Origin: JADJYF01 sp965278995
GTDB taxonomy: Bacteria; Pseudomonadota; Gammaproteobacteria; Ga0077536
Assembly: GCA_965278995.1 (NCBI GenBank)
Contig: OZ257136.1
Coordinates: forward strand, 2,604,001 to 2,668,000
DNA length: 64,000 nt
Reading direction: 5' to 3'
Made by a program: the position numbers and the translations under genes. The number at the start of each line of letters is the position of its first letter. The first letter of the stretch is position 1. The notes under the pieces are model-generated. The model was not told the origin of the DNA, did not search any database, and saw nothing but the letters and a program-made list of their open reading frames with translations. Below, one piece after another: positions 43,322 to 52,361 of this stretch.

Positions 43322-43463
43322 TACAAGGCATCACGCTTGACGGGTGCGCCACTGCGCTGTGCCCGCCCTGGTTTGTGGCGAATGAGTCGTCATCTAACAA
43401 TGCCGACACAATGCCGGCACAATGCCGCTGGCCATACTCGACAAGCTGTTCACTCGCTCGCCC

Positions 43464-44306
43464 ATGCTGGCCTATCGTCATCTTTTTCACGCTGGTCACG
43501 CGCACGACGTCTTCAAGCACGTCATGCTCGTACGACTGTTGACGCAACTTGCCGTCAACGACAAACCCCTGTGCTACCTCGATACTCACGCCGGCATCGG
43601 CCGCTACGATTTCACGCACGCGTGGGCGCTGAAAAATGCCGAGTTCGCCCACGGCATCGCACGCATCTTCGACCAAACGCAAGTACCGTCGCTGATCGAG
43701 CCCTACCTGACGTTGGTGCGCGCCGAGAATTCGAACGGAACGCTGCGCTTTTACCCGGGCTCGCCGCTGCTCGCCAGCCGCCTGCTGCGCGGGCAGGACC
43801 GCATGGTGCTGTGTGAATTGAATCCCAAGGATTGCGCTGCCCTGGACGACTGTTTCGTGCACCACTCCAATGTACGCGTGCATGAGATGGACGGCATTCA
43901 GGCGTTGAAGTCGTTCCTGCCACCGGTTGAGCGCCGCGGGCTGGTGCTGATCGACTCACCTTTCGATCGCGCTCAGGAATTCACGCGACTGGCCGAGGCG
44001 CTCGCAGAAGGCCACAAACGCTGGGCTACCGGTGTTTACGCGCTGTGGTATCCGCTGATGGCGCGCGACGAAATCGCGCGATTCGAGCGGCGCATCGTTG
44101 CCAGCGGGATGCGCAAGATTCTGCGTCTCGAGTTGTCATTGTTTGGCGAACAGCACAGTACGGGTCTGCGCGGGAGTGCTCTGTTGATAGTCAATCCACC
44201 GTGGCATCTCGACGACGATGCGCGAACTCTGCTGCCGTGGCTATGGTCGCGGCTGTCGCCAGCACGGCAGGGACGCTGGTCAGTCGATTGGCTGGTGCCG
44301 GAATAG
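43464..44306 (+). CDS. rlmJ: 23S rRNA (adenine-2030-N6)-methyltransferase RlmJ
   Basis: The 280-residue protein matches RlmJ from the first residues (MLAYRHLFHAGHAHDVFKH) and has the same length as the E. coli enzyme. The SAM motif is YLDTHAGIGRYD. The catalytic motif IV, usually D-P-P-Y, reads D164-S-P-F here. A longer frame from 43422 exists, but ATG 43464 fits the family. Confidence 0.92.
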   Translation: MLAYRHLFHAGHAHDVFKHVMLVRLLTQLAVNDKPLCYLDTHAGIGRYDFTHAWALKNAEFAHGIARIFDQTQVPSLIEPYLTLVRAENSNGTLRFYPGSPLLASRLLRGQDRMVLCELNPKDCAALDDCFVHHSNVRVHEMDGIQALKSFLPPVERRGLVLIDSPFDRAQEFTRLAEALAEGHKRWATGVYALWYPLMARDEIARFERRIVASGMRKILRLELSLFGEQHSTGLRGSALLIVNPPWHLDDDARTLLPWLWSRLSPARQGRWSVDWLVPE

Positions 44307-44363
44307 CGGATAGGGACGAGCCGCGTAGAGCTCGGTCGAGATCAACACGACTCAGGGCACGAC

Positions 44364-44942
44364 TCAGGGCACGGGCTGCGGCCCGGCGGCAAGCGCGGCC
44401 AGATTGTCGATGTGGTAGGCCGGAACGATAACGACGCGCTGCTCTGGTTCGATCAAGACATATTGGCCGAAGCTGTCTGGTGTGCGTTTACCGATGCGTA
44501 AAGTGCAAGCTGGCCGGGCCTGTCTGTCGACATACAACTGGATTCCTTGACCACTGCTGCTGATACCGTAATCGGCGAACGCTGCGGGGGCAGCCGTGAA
44601 GCTGCGCTCGATGCGCGCGGCGCCGAACATGTTCAGATGCTGGTCGATGAAGGCCGACACGTCAGCCGGCGCAGCTGCTGCGACGCCTGTCGCAACAACG
44701 TCGGCATAGCGCCAGGCCGTGCCATCGCGCTCGACTCGGGGCATGCTTGCTGGCGAACCGAATTCAATCGCTGTCAGCCGCGCCAGAGGCCATCGCAGGA
44801 GGCGATCGGCGCGGGTGGAATCTCTGGACTCGATTTCCATGGTCGACAAGTCCACGTCCGGCGCGGCGCCGGTGAACAGATATCCCCACAGCGCGAGGCC
44901 ACAGGCGAGCACTATCGACCAGAACGCCGTTCGCGCGCTCAT
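44364..44942 (-). CDS. DUF4340-domain membrane-anchored protein
   Basis: The 192-residue protein has an N-terminal membrane helix (FWSIVLACGLALWGYLF) and a periplasmic domain rich in beta strands, including TAIEFGSPASMPRVERDGTA and GIQLYVDRQ, typical of DUF4340. Its ATG overlaps the stop of the gldG-like gene. DUF4340 proteins regularly follow GldF-GldG type ABC systems. The stop lies in a 12-base tandem duplication. Confidence 0.75.
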   Translation of the reverse strand: MSARTAFWSIVLACGLALWGYLFTGAAPDVDLSTMEIESRDSTRADRLLRWPLARLTAIEFGSPASMPRVERDGTAWRYADVVATGVAAAAPADVSAFIDQHLNMFGAARIERSFTAAPAAFADYGISSSGQGIQLYVDRQARPACTLRIGKRTPDSFGQYVLIEPEQRVVIVPAYHIDNLAALAAGPQPVP

Positions 44943-46339
44943 CCGGCCTGCCGCTGTCGTTGCCATTGCCACAGCCCCAGCATGAGCATGGCCAGAGGAC
45001 CCAGCACCGTCGTCAGCAGAAACGTTGCGCGCAGTTCATCGTTAGTCATGCGCAACTGCGCAACGACATATTCACGCGGGGCGATGTCGACCAGCGACTC
45101 CTGTTCGGCAAGATCAGTCACGACATTTAAAAACAGTTGGCCGTTACCAAGCGCCGCAAAAAAAGAATTCGTCGCGAAGTCGCCATCGCCGGCGATCACC
45201 AGTCGTTGCCGCGCGTGGCCGGCGGACGCATCGGCAGCCAGTGTCGCATCGAGGAGCAGGGTGCGTGTGCGAGGCGCGGCCATCGGCGTGCCAGCGAGAA
45301 CGGCATCGGGACTCGTTTCCGCCAGTGGCGTGACAACTAATGCCGACGGCATGGCCGTAGTGAGCGGCGAGAGTTCGGCGGCGCCAGGAAAAAACGACAA
45401 TGCGAGATTTCGCGTGATCTTGTGTCGGCCATAGTCGGTCACTGCGGGCGTCGCGGGATCAGTCCAATAGTGGCTTGCCGGATCGCGCACGACCGACGTG
45501 CTGACGGCCACACCGTACTCGGCCAGCAAAGCGCTGAGACCATTCGCTACGCCCGGTTCCAGCAGTATGAAGGTCGGTCCGCCAGCGGCGATGAAGGTCT
45601 TGAGCAAGGCGACTTCTTGCGGTGCGAACGGCTGCTGCGGCGAAGCCACGACAACCACCGAGCAATCTTTCAGCGACTTGGGCCCGGACAGCAGCAGGCG
45701 CTGTTGCACAGTGAAGCCGAGTGTCTCGAGCGCGTTCTTTGCCATGCCCATGCCATGTCGCTCATGCAGAGTCAGCGCGTGCCCACCGCGGGAATGTTGA
45801 TGCCCGTCGCCGGCGCCATCCCCTTCGAAATGATCGTGTGTCTGCAGACTGAACGGATTCGATTCGATATGCCCATCGGTAAAACACACTCGTCCGACCG
45901 CCGCGCTGGTCACTCGAATCAGCGCATTGGTGAAACCGACTTCGCCGGGTTCATTCACCGTGACCCGACGCGTTCCGCTCTCGAATACCGCGGTGCCGGC
46001 GAACTGCACGCGCAGGCGCTCCGCCGCTGCCGGCTCGAGCGTCGGATCGTGAGTCTCGAGCGTGATAGCCGGTGATGCCGCCGCATACTGCTCGAGCAGG
46101 TATTTGGCATCCTGCATGGCTCGGCTGCGCGTGTCGTAAAAAAACGTTATCGTGACCGGCTTCGAGAGACGGTCTATCACGGCCAGCGTCTGTGGGCTGA
46201 TGCTGTATACGGCACCGCTGGTCAAATCGATGCGTGCGGGAAATCGCAGCGCCCAGACGTTCAAGGCCGAGACCAGCGTCAGCGTGGCCGCCAGCGGCAA
46301 CAGAAGATCGACCCAGCGACGCACTCGCTTGCCCGGCAT
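44939..46339 (-). CDS. GldG-like ABC transporter auxiliary protein
   Basis: The 466-residue protein has an N-terminal helix (WVDLLLPLAATLTLVSALNV), a GldG-type segment DLTSGAVYSISPQTLAVID followed by KPVTITFFYD, and a C-terminal helix (LLTTVLGPLAMLMLGLW). A His/Asp-rich stretch near 190-215 (THDHFEGDGAGDGHQHSRGG) is unusual. Members sit next to GldF-type permeases; in Bacteroidetes GldAFG is needed for gliding, and in proteobacteria the role is unknown. The start is set by MPGKRVRRW after the permease stop. Confidence 0.8.
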   Translation of the reverse strand: MPGKRVRRWVDLLLPLAATLTLVSALNVWALRFPARIDLTSGAVYSISPQTLAVIDRLSKPVTITFFYDTRSRAMQDAKYLLEQYAAASPAITLETHDPTLEPAAAERLRVQFAGTAVFESGTRRVTVNEPGEVGFTNALIRVTSAAVGRVCFTDGHIESNPFSLQTHDHFEGDGAGDGHQHSRGGHALTLHERHGMGMAKNALETLGFTVQQRLLLSGPKSLKDCSVVVVASPQQPFAPQEVALLKTFIAAGGPTFILLEPGVANGLSALLAEYGVAVSTSVVRDPASHYWTDPATPAVTDYGRHKITRNLALSFFPGAAELSPLTTAMPSALVVTPLAETSPDAVLAGTPMAAPRTRTLLLDATLAADASAGHARQRLVIAGDGDFATNSFFAALGNGQLFLNVVTDLAEQESLVDIAPREYVVAQLRMTNDELRATFLLTTVLGPLAMLMLGLWQWQRQRQAG

Positions 46340-46344
46340 ACCAG

Positions 46345-47058
46345 TCAGAGCCGACGCAGCTTCAAGACCTGCGCCGCACCGACCAGGCACACCACAGAGA
46401 GCGTAAGAAAGTACACCACGGCTCCTCGCGAGAGGACGCCGCGAATGACATCCAGATACTGCACGGAAAACGACAGATGCTGCAGCCACTGTGTGGCGCT
46501 CGCGCCGAGATCGAGAGCCGCCGCATAATCGATGAACCACAACAGCAGCAGTACGCTCCAGGTCGTGATGGCGGCAACGACCTGATTGGTGGCAAGACTG
46601 GATGCCAGCACGCCGACTGCGGCAAACGTGGCGGCGAGCAGAAAAATGCCGGAGTAGCCGCCGAGTATCGGGCCGTAGTCGGGCGCTGCGTACAATGCCA
46701 GCGGCACGATGGCGAGCGCGCTGCCGGCCAGCATCATCGACAGCACGACCAGCAGGGCGGTGTACTTGGCCAGTACGATCACGGTGTCGCCCAGCGGCAA
46801 AGTGAGTAGTAACTCGAGGGTGTGATTCTGGCGTTCTTCGGCAAGCGTGCGCATGGACACCAGCGGCATCATCAACATCAGCAGCAGACTCATGTTGTGA
46901 AACGCGGTCACCATGTCGACAGCGCTGACAAAAAGCGCGTTGAAGCTGAAAAAGAAACCGCTGGCTGCCCAGAATGCGGCGATGATGACATAGGCTATCG
47001 GCGTGACAAAATAGTGCGTCAATTCGCGCTGGAACAGCGTCGCCCAGGCATGGATCAT
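46345..47058 (-). CDS. GldF-like ABC-2 permease
   Basis: The 237-residue protein has six hydrophobic segments and the ABC-2 permease motif LAEERQNHTLELLLTLPL, which matches GldF-type permeases. Its start overlaps the end of the ATPase gene, so it is translationally coupled. It works with the adjacent ATPase and GldG-like protein. Confidence 0.85.
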   Translation of the reverse strand: MIHAWATLFQRELTHYFVTPIAYVIIAAFWAASGFFFSFNALFVSAVDMVTAFHNMSLLLMLMMPLVSMRTLAEERQNHTLELLLTLPLGDTVIVLAKYTALLVVLSMMLAGSALAIVPLALYAAPDYGPILGGYSGIFLLAATFAAVGVLASSLATNQVVAAITTWSVLLLLWFIDYAAALDLGASATQWLQHLSFSVQYLDVIRGVLSRGAVVYFLTLSVVCLVGAAQVLKLRRL

Positions 47059-48083
47059 CCCCTGCTCTCCGCAGCGGCAACAGCGTTGGCGAGCAACGCT
47101 TCCAGAGCAAACTGAGCACCGCCGAATTCGCGCAGCTCGCCTCGCCTGATCAGCGCCTGCACCAGCTTTCCACGCAGGCCGGGTTCGTCTGGGACAGTCA
47201 CGGCGATTTGCAGCAGTCCGTCGCCGAGCACCGTGACGCTGTCGACGACACAGCGCGGATCGCAGGCGACAAAATCGGCAGCAAGGCCATCGGCCGTGGG
47301 CGCACGCAACAGCGCGATCAGCACTTCGAAGCCGTCGGCCGGGCGTAACGGCAGATCGATCAGCCCTCCGTCACGCAGGAATACCACCCGCGTGCACAGG
47401 GCAGCGACTTCCTGCAGGACGTGCGTCGAAAATATGACACCGCGATTCTCGGCAGCAGCGCCGATCATGGCGCGAGCCTCGACGACCTGGAACGGATCGA
47501 GCCCATTGGTCGGTTCGTCCAGCAGTAACACATCCGGTTCGCCGACCAAAGCCTGGGCGAGCCCGACGCGCTGGCGGAATCCTTTCGACAACTGTCCGAT
47601 CACGCGATGCTGGGCACTCTCCAGATCGAACGCCTCAAGTACGCGCGCCACAGCGACTTGCCGCGCCGCGCCGCGCAGACCTCTCGCACTGGCGACGAAC
47701 TCGAGGTAGGCGCGCACTGAGAAAGGATCGTAGAGAGGAACGCGTTCCGGCAGATAGCCGATGCGCGCACGCAGCGCCGTATCAGCCGGGCTCAGGTTGC
47801 GACCGGCGACGCGCACCCCACCGGCATCGGGCCATAACAGTCCAGCCGCGATGCGAAGCGTCGTCGTCTTGCCGCTGCCGTTAGGGCCGAGCAGCCCGAC
47901 AATCTCGCCCCGGCGAACGGAGAGCCCGAGCCCGCCCAGCACCTGCCGGCGCCGATAGCGCTTGCAGATGCCGGTCAGTTCGAGGGCAGGCTCAGCCAGG
48001 AACTCAGTCGTATGCAGCGTCGTGCTTGTGCTGGCTGTACTGGTCGGCGTCGTGAGAAAACCAGATCTGGCCCTGAGTCGCAT
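47055..48083 (-). CDS. ABC transporter ATPase (GldA-like)
   Basis: The protein of about 342 residues has Walker A GLLGPNGSGKTTT, the signature LSKGFRQRVGLAQAL, Walker B VLLLDEPTNGLDP and the switch histidine in FSTHVLQE. The family-like part starts at PALELTGICKRYRR, about 36 residues in. No ATG, GTG or TTG lies closer, so the start is either ATG 48083, inside the end of the upstream gene, or a CTG. The last 100 residues form the extra C-terminal domain seen in drug/gliding exporter ATPases. Confidence 0.88.
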   Translation of the reverse strand: MRLRARSGFLTTPTSTASTSTTLHTTEFLAEPALELTGICKRYRRRQVLGGLGLSVRRGEIVGLLGPNGSGKTTTLRIAAGLLWPDAGGVRVAGRNLSPADTALRARIGYLPERVPLYDPFSVRAYLEFVASARGLRGAARQVAVARVLEAFDLESAQHRVIGQLSKGFRQRVGLAQALVGEPDVLLLDEPTNGLDPFQVVEARAMIGAAAENRGVIFSTHVLQEVAALCTRVVFLRDGGLIDLPLRPADGFEVLIALLRAPTADGLAADFVACDPRCVVDSVTVLGDGLLQIAVTVPDEPGLRGKLVQALIRRGELREFGGAQFALEALLANAVAAAESRG

Positions 48084-48903
48084 CACGGATCATCTTCAAG
48101 CGGTCGATCGATTGCATCGACTCATTGGCATTCCAGCTGATGCCTGGCACGACACCCGCTTCGTTTTCCGGTGTGTAGATGGCGTCGCCACTCAGCAGTA
48201 TCGTGCCGGTATTCTTCAGTTTCACCTGCACTGACTGGTGGCCCTGAGTATGGCCCTTGGTATCGAGCACGATCACCGAGCCATCGCCGAACAGATCGAA
48301 ATCCCCGGTCAGCTGCAGATATTTGAAATTGCGCGCATCGTCGTAGTCGCCGAGAACAAACGCGCCGGCCTGAAATTTTTCCGGCCACCAGGCAGTTTTC
48401 AATTCTTCTTTCTGGACGACATGGGTGGCGTTGGGGAACATCTCCATATTGCCGGCATGATCGAGATGCATATGCGAGAGGATGACGTACTTGACGTCCT
48501 CGACTTTGTAGCCGAGTTTCTCGAGCTGCTTGTCGATGACTTCCTCACGTTTCTGTATCGGCAGGAAAGCCGAACACAGCTTGCCCCAGTGGCTTTCGCA
48601 TTTGCCATCTGACACTGCCACATTGTTGCCAGTGTCATACAACGTTAAGCCACGCGGATGATCGATGATAAACATCGAAACCGGCACCTTGATAATCTTG
48701 CCGACGTCATGCATGGCGGTCAGCCAGCCTTTGTCCATCTGTATCACGCCGCTCGCAACTTGATAGAGTTTGACGTCAGCGGCAAGCGTTGGCGTAGCCA
48801 GCGTCAACGTTGCGCCGGCAATTGCTGCAGCCATGATAACGGCCTGCACAGTGTTTCGACCGAAAGCGCACCACAGGTTACGCGGCGAGATTGCTAGCGA
48901 CAT
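48004..48903 (-). CDS. Exported metallo-beta-lactamase-fold hydrolase (AHL-lactonase-like)
   Basis: The 299-residue protein has a signal peptide ending TPTLA and the zinc motif SHMHLDHAGN, with further ligands likely in KGHTQGHQS and LSGDAIY. The sequence FIIDHPRGLTLYDTGNN resembles N-acyl homoserine lactonases of the AttM/AiiA group. A periplasmic location would fit quenching of external signals or hydrolysis of other lactones. The GGGGGAG upstream of ATG 48903 supports the start. Its 3' end overlaps the ABC ATPase frame. Confidence 0.8.
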   Translation of the reverse strand: MSLAISPRNLWCAFGRNTVQAVIMAAAIAGATLTLATPTLAADVKLYQVASGVIQMDKGWLTAMHDVGKIIKVPVSMFIIDHPRGLTLYDTGNNVAVSDGKCESHWGKLCSAFLPIQKREEVIDKQLEKLGYKVEDVKYVILSHMHLDHAGNMEMFPNATHVVQKEELKTAWWPEKFQAGAFVLGDYDDARNFKYLQLTGDFDLFGDGSVIVLDTKGHTQGHQSVQVKLKNTGTILLSGDAIYTPENEAGVVPGISWNANESMQSIDRLKMIRDATQGQIWFSHDADQYSQHKHDAAYD

Positions 48904-49089
48904 TACTCCCCCTTTTTTAAGGTGCCTTATGCGGGCCCCAAATTTATGCATCAGGCGCGCAGATCCGGCACCCGAACGGCTATCCCCGACCGGCACTTCG
49001 AGCCCGGACGGCGTGCATTGTAACGCTGTCTGCCGCGCGACGCAGCCGGGCAACCGTCAGTCACGCCGAGCACTGTTGTGCTGGGTCAT

Positions 49090-50070
49090 TCAGCCTATCA
49101 CTGCGGGCATGACTTCATCGACGAACAGGGCTTGCGTATCAGGCGTGGCCGGAAACAGGATGTAATAGCTCACCCCCGTGTCGGCAATCCGTTTGGCCAA
49201 TTCCTCACGGACTTCGGCCGGCGTGCCGAGCAGTGCAACCGGCGAGCGCTGGGCAGTCGCATAGTCCGGGAATCCGAGATGGCTGGCCAGTCCAACCAGA
49301 GCCGGGTCCTGTGGCGTCTTCGAGATGCCAATCAGGAGCAGACCCCCGAGTTCGACTGCTTCACGCGGCCGGCCCGCTTCAGCGAGAAACTCGTGCAGGA
49401 GCGCAATACGCTGCTTGAGTCGTGCCGTATCGAACTTGAGCGTCGCCGCCGGATCGTTGACGAAATCCTTGCCGTTCGACGTCGGCGGAATGATGTTCAG
49501 GATATCTGCTTCACGGGCAGCAATGCGCAACAGGCCGGTACCGGAGCCGCCGAGCATGATCGGCGGGCGCGGCTTCTGTACAGGGCGCGGTAGGTTATAG
49601 GCGTTATCGATATGAAAATGCTTGCCATGAAAGGTCGGCGCGTCCTGCGTCCACATCGCTTTCAGAACCTGCAGTGTCTCATCGAGCTGTTCAAGTCGCA
49701 CGGCAAGCGGTGGAAACGGATAGCCGTGAGCAATATATTCCTTGTCCTGCCAACCCGCGCCGAGACCGCAGATGAAGCGGCCATCACTCGCAATATCCAA
49801 AGTCGAGATGATCTTGGCCAGCAGCGGCGGTGTCCGAAACGAGGCCGCCGCAACTGCCGGGACGAGCTTGAGCGTGCTGGTCACGCCCGCGATGGCAGTC
49901 AGCGCGGTAAAACACTCGAGCTGCGGCGAGGTCGGCGAAGTCAGCGGCGAATAGAAGTGGTCGTTGGTCGAGACCGAGAAAAATCCGTCGCGCTCGGCGC
50001 GGATCGACGCCGCCTTGGCGTCGGCCAGATTGTCGGACGGCAAAAACAGACCGAATTTTATCGGATGCAT
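49090..50070 (-). CDS. Luciferase-like (LLM class) oxidoreductase
   Basis: The 326-residue protein has LLM hallmarks: FGLFLPSDNLADAKAASIRAE, FICGLGAGWQDKEYIAHGYPF and PPIMLGGSGTGLLRIAA. The cofactor may be F420 or FMN. It is distinct from the LLM protein at 6.2-7.1 kb. It lies 45 bases after the azoreductase on the same strand, so the two may be co-transcribed. Confidence 0.85.
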   Translation of the reverse strand: MHPIKFGLFLPSDNLADAKAASIRAERDGFFSVSTNDHFYSPLTSPTSPQLECFTALTAIAGVTSTLKLVPAVAAASFRTPPLLAKIISTLDIASDGRFICGLGAGWQDKEYIAHGYPFPPLAVRLEQLDETLQVLKAMWTQDAPTFHGKHFHIDNAYNLPRPVQKPRPPIMLGGSGTGLLRIAAREADILNIIPPTSNGKDFVNDPAATLKFDTARLKQRIALLHEFLAEAGRPREAVELGGLLLIGISKTPQDPALVGLASHLGFPDYATAQRSPVALLGTPAEVREELAKRIADTGVSYYILFPATPDTQALFVDEVMPAVIG

Positions 50071-50114
50071 GATTCCCCCTGCAGATTATGGACGATGGCG
50101 CCATCGCGCCGGCT

Positions 50115-50741
50115 TCAGAAAGTGCTGGCAGCCTGACGCGCTTCCTCGATGCCAGCAGCGCGCGCACGCGCGGTATCCTCGGGTGCACCCAAAGTGCCGG
50201 CGATGGTTACCCGGCGCACGTCGGTCAAGCCAATGAACGCCAGCCAGTTCTCTAGATACGGCCGCTGCAGATCGAATGCTTCAGCGCCGCTGCCGGCGTG
50301 ATAAGCCCCCGCGCTGGCGTAAATGGCGCAGACACTGCCTTTGACCAGACCGGTATAACCGCTCGCCGGATCGAAACTCCAGGCCAGACCAGGTTGAGTG
50401 ATGACGTCGATATAATGCTTCAGTACATAGGGAATACCGAAATTCCACATTGGCAGGCTGATGAGATATTTATCCGCCGCATTGAACCGCTGGAACAGCG
50501 TCTGGACTTCCGCCCACGCCGCAGCCTCTTTCGCACTCGGGCTCTGCCCATGCATGATTGCATACTTGGCATTCAACATATCGCCATCGAAACGCGGCAG
50601 GGTCACGCTCCATAAATCGAGCTTGTCGATGGTGTCGGCAGGATGGGCCGCACGGTAAGTTTCAAGGAACGCAGCGGCAGCCGCGCTCGAATAAGAACGG
50701 TCGCCGCGCGGCGATGCTTCGACATAGAGCAACTTGGTCAT
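50115..50741 (-). CDS. azoR: FMN-dependent NADH-azoreductase
   Basis: The 208-residue flavodoxin-fold protein has the AzoR motifs VEASPRGDRSYSS at the N terminus and PMWNFGIPYVLKHYIDVI with the FMN-binding WNFGIP. It reduces quinones or azo bonds with NADH. The family is usually 200 residues, so the length fits. Confidence 0.9.
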   Translation of the reverse strand: MTKLLYVEASPRGDRSYSSAAAAAFLETYRAAHPADTIDKLDLWSVTLPRFDGDMLNAKYAIMHGQSPSAKEAAAWAEVQTLFQRFNAADKYLISLPMWNFGIPYVLKHYIDVITQPGLAWSFDPASGYTGLVKGSVCAIYASAGAYHAGSGAEAFDLQRPYLENWLAFIGLTDVRRVTIAGTLGAPEDTARARAAGIEEARQAASTF

Positions 50742-50921
50742 GGGTTACCTCGGGGAGTAGCGAATCTTCGGCGTCGCGGCGATTGTAATGGAATCCACGC
50801 GACTATCGATGACGATCAGAGCGAGGCGCGACAAACACGCCGACCCGCACCTGCTTTATAGTGTGCCCATGCACCTCTGCACCCACCTGTTGCGGCACCT
50901 GCACGCGGTGAGCTCATACCT

Positions 50922-52331
50922 ATGAGCAGCCTCGAGCACGCACTTGCGGCTTTGTGTGGCCGGTTATTCGATGATTTTGAACGCGTGCATGACTGTCAGC
51001 GCCTGACAGCGGGGGCGAGCCAGGAAACCTATCGCGTCGATATCGAAACTCGCTGCGGCCGACGCCGCTATGCGCTACGTCGCGCGGCTGGCGGAGCCTG
51101 GGGTAAACGGGTCGACGCGCAGATCAGCCTGGCATTGGAAGCGCGCCTACTCACGCTGGCCAGCCAGCACGGTGTTCCTGAACCGACAGTCCGCTACGTG
51201 CTGCGCCGCGAAGACGACCTCGGCGAGGGCTTCGTCATGGACTGGCTGGAGGGTGAGACGCTCGGTATGCGCATTGTCAAAGCTGCCGAATTCGATGCGA
51301 TCAGACCGCAGCTCGCGCGCCAGTGCGGCGAGATCCTGGCCCGAATCCACGCCATCGACGTTCATGCCAGCGGACTCGATCAGGAACTCGATCGACTTCC
51401 GCCGGAAACCTATGTCCGCCGACTGTGGCAGCGCTATCAGGCCCATGGCACGCCACAACCGATGATCGATTTCACAGCGCGCTGGCTGCTTGAACATCTG
51501 CCGCCAGTGGGAAACCTGACCCTCGTGCACAATGACTTCCGTAACGGCAATCTGATGATCACGCCGACCAGCGGCATCGTCGCTGTACTCGACTGGGAAG
51601 TAGCGCATATTGGCGACCCGATGCGCGACCTCGGCTGGCTGTGCACGAATTCGTGGCGTTTCGGCCGCAGCGAAGCCGCCGTCGGCGGCTTCGGCGAGCG
51701 GGCCGAACTCTACGCCGCCTACGCCGCCGTCAGCGGACGCCAGGTCAATCCACAACATGTGCGTTACTGGGAAGTGTTCGGCTCGTTCTGGTGGGCCATC
51801 GGCTGCCTGTCGATGGCCGAATATTACCGGCACGGCCCTGACCGCAGTGTCGAGCGTCCAGGTATCGGCAGGCGCAGTTCTGAGTGCCAGGTCGACTGCG
51901 TCAACCTGCTGCTTCCGGGGCCGGTAGTCGCGCCGTCGGATCTGACTGCGCTGACGACAAGTGAAATGCCGCGTTGTGATGAATTGCTGGCGAGTGTGGG
52001 CGAGTTTCTGCGTGGTCCTGTCGCCGACGAAACCGCTGGCCGAACGCGTTATCTGGCGCGTGTTGCGGCAAATTCGCTCGACATCGTCGTCCGCGATCTC
52101 GTCTCTGGGGCCGCAGCGCGCGCAGCCGAACTCGCGCGCCTCGACGCGCTGTTCGGCACTACCGGCACCCTCGAAGGGCAACGCTGGAAACTTGTTCATG
52201 CGCTGCGTGACGGCAGCCTTGCATTGAATTCGCATGGTCTTGCCGCACACTTGCGGCAGACCGTCGTTGATCAGGTGGCGATCGATCAACCGTCCTACTC
52301 CGGACTGCGCACCGCGCTTGGCGCCGGCTAG
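50922..52331 (+). CDS. Aminoglycoside-phosphotransferase-fold kinase with DUF6285-like C terminus
   Basis: The 469-residue protein has the Brenner motif HNDFRNGN and metal site LDWEVAHIGDP (about 204-230) in an APH-fold kinase of about 340 residues. After a linker a helical domain follows (LASVGEFLRGPVADETAGR ... RVAANSLDIVVRDL), like the DUF6285 proteins that accompany acyl-CoA dehydrogenases. In animals this kinase type is fused to an acyl-CoA dehydrogenase as ACAD10/ACAD11. A matching dehydrogenase gene lies 1 kb downstream. By analogy it may phosphorylate a hydroxyacyl-CoA; this is inference. Confidence 0.85.
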   Translation: MSSLEHALAALCGRLFDDFERVHDCQRLTAGASQETYRVDIETRCGRRRYALRRAAGGAWGKRVDAQISLALEARLLTLASQHGVPEPTVRYVLRREDDLGEGFVMDWLEGETLGMRIVKAAEFDAIRPQLARQCGEILARIHAIDVHASGLDQELDRLPPETYVRRLWQRYQAHGTPQPMIDFTARWLLEHLPPVGNLTLVHNDFRNGNLMITPTSGIVAVLDWEVAHIGDPMRDLGWLCTNSWRFGRSEAAVGGFGERAELYAAYAAVSGRQVNPQHVRYWEVFGSFWWAIGCLSMAEYYRHGPDRSVERPGIGRRSSECQVDCVNLLLPGPVVAPSDLTALTTSEMPRCDELLASVGEFLRGPVADETAGRTRYLARVAANSLDIVVRDLVSGAAARAAELARLDALFGTTGTLEGQRWKLVHALRDGSLALNSHGLAAHLRQTVVDQVAIDQPSYSGLRTALGAG

Positions 52332-52361
52332 CGCCGATCCAAACGCCGAGCCGCTGCCGGA

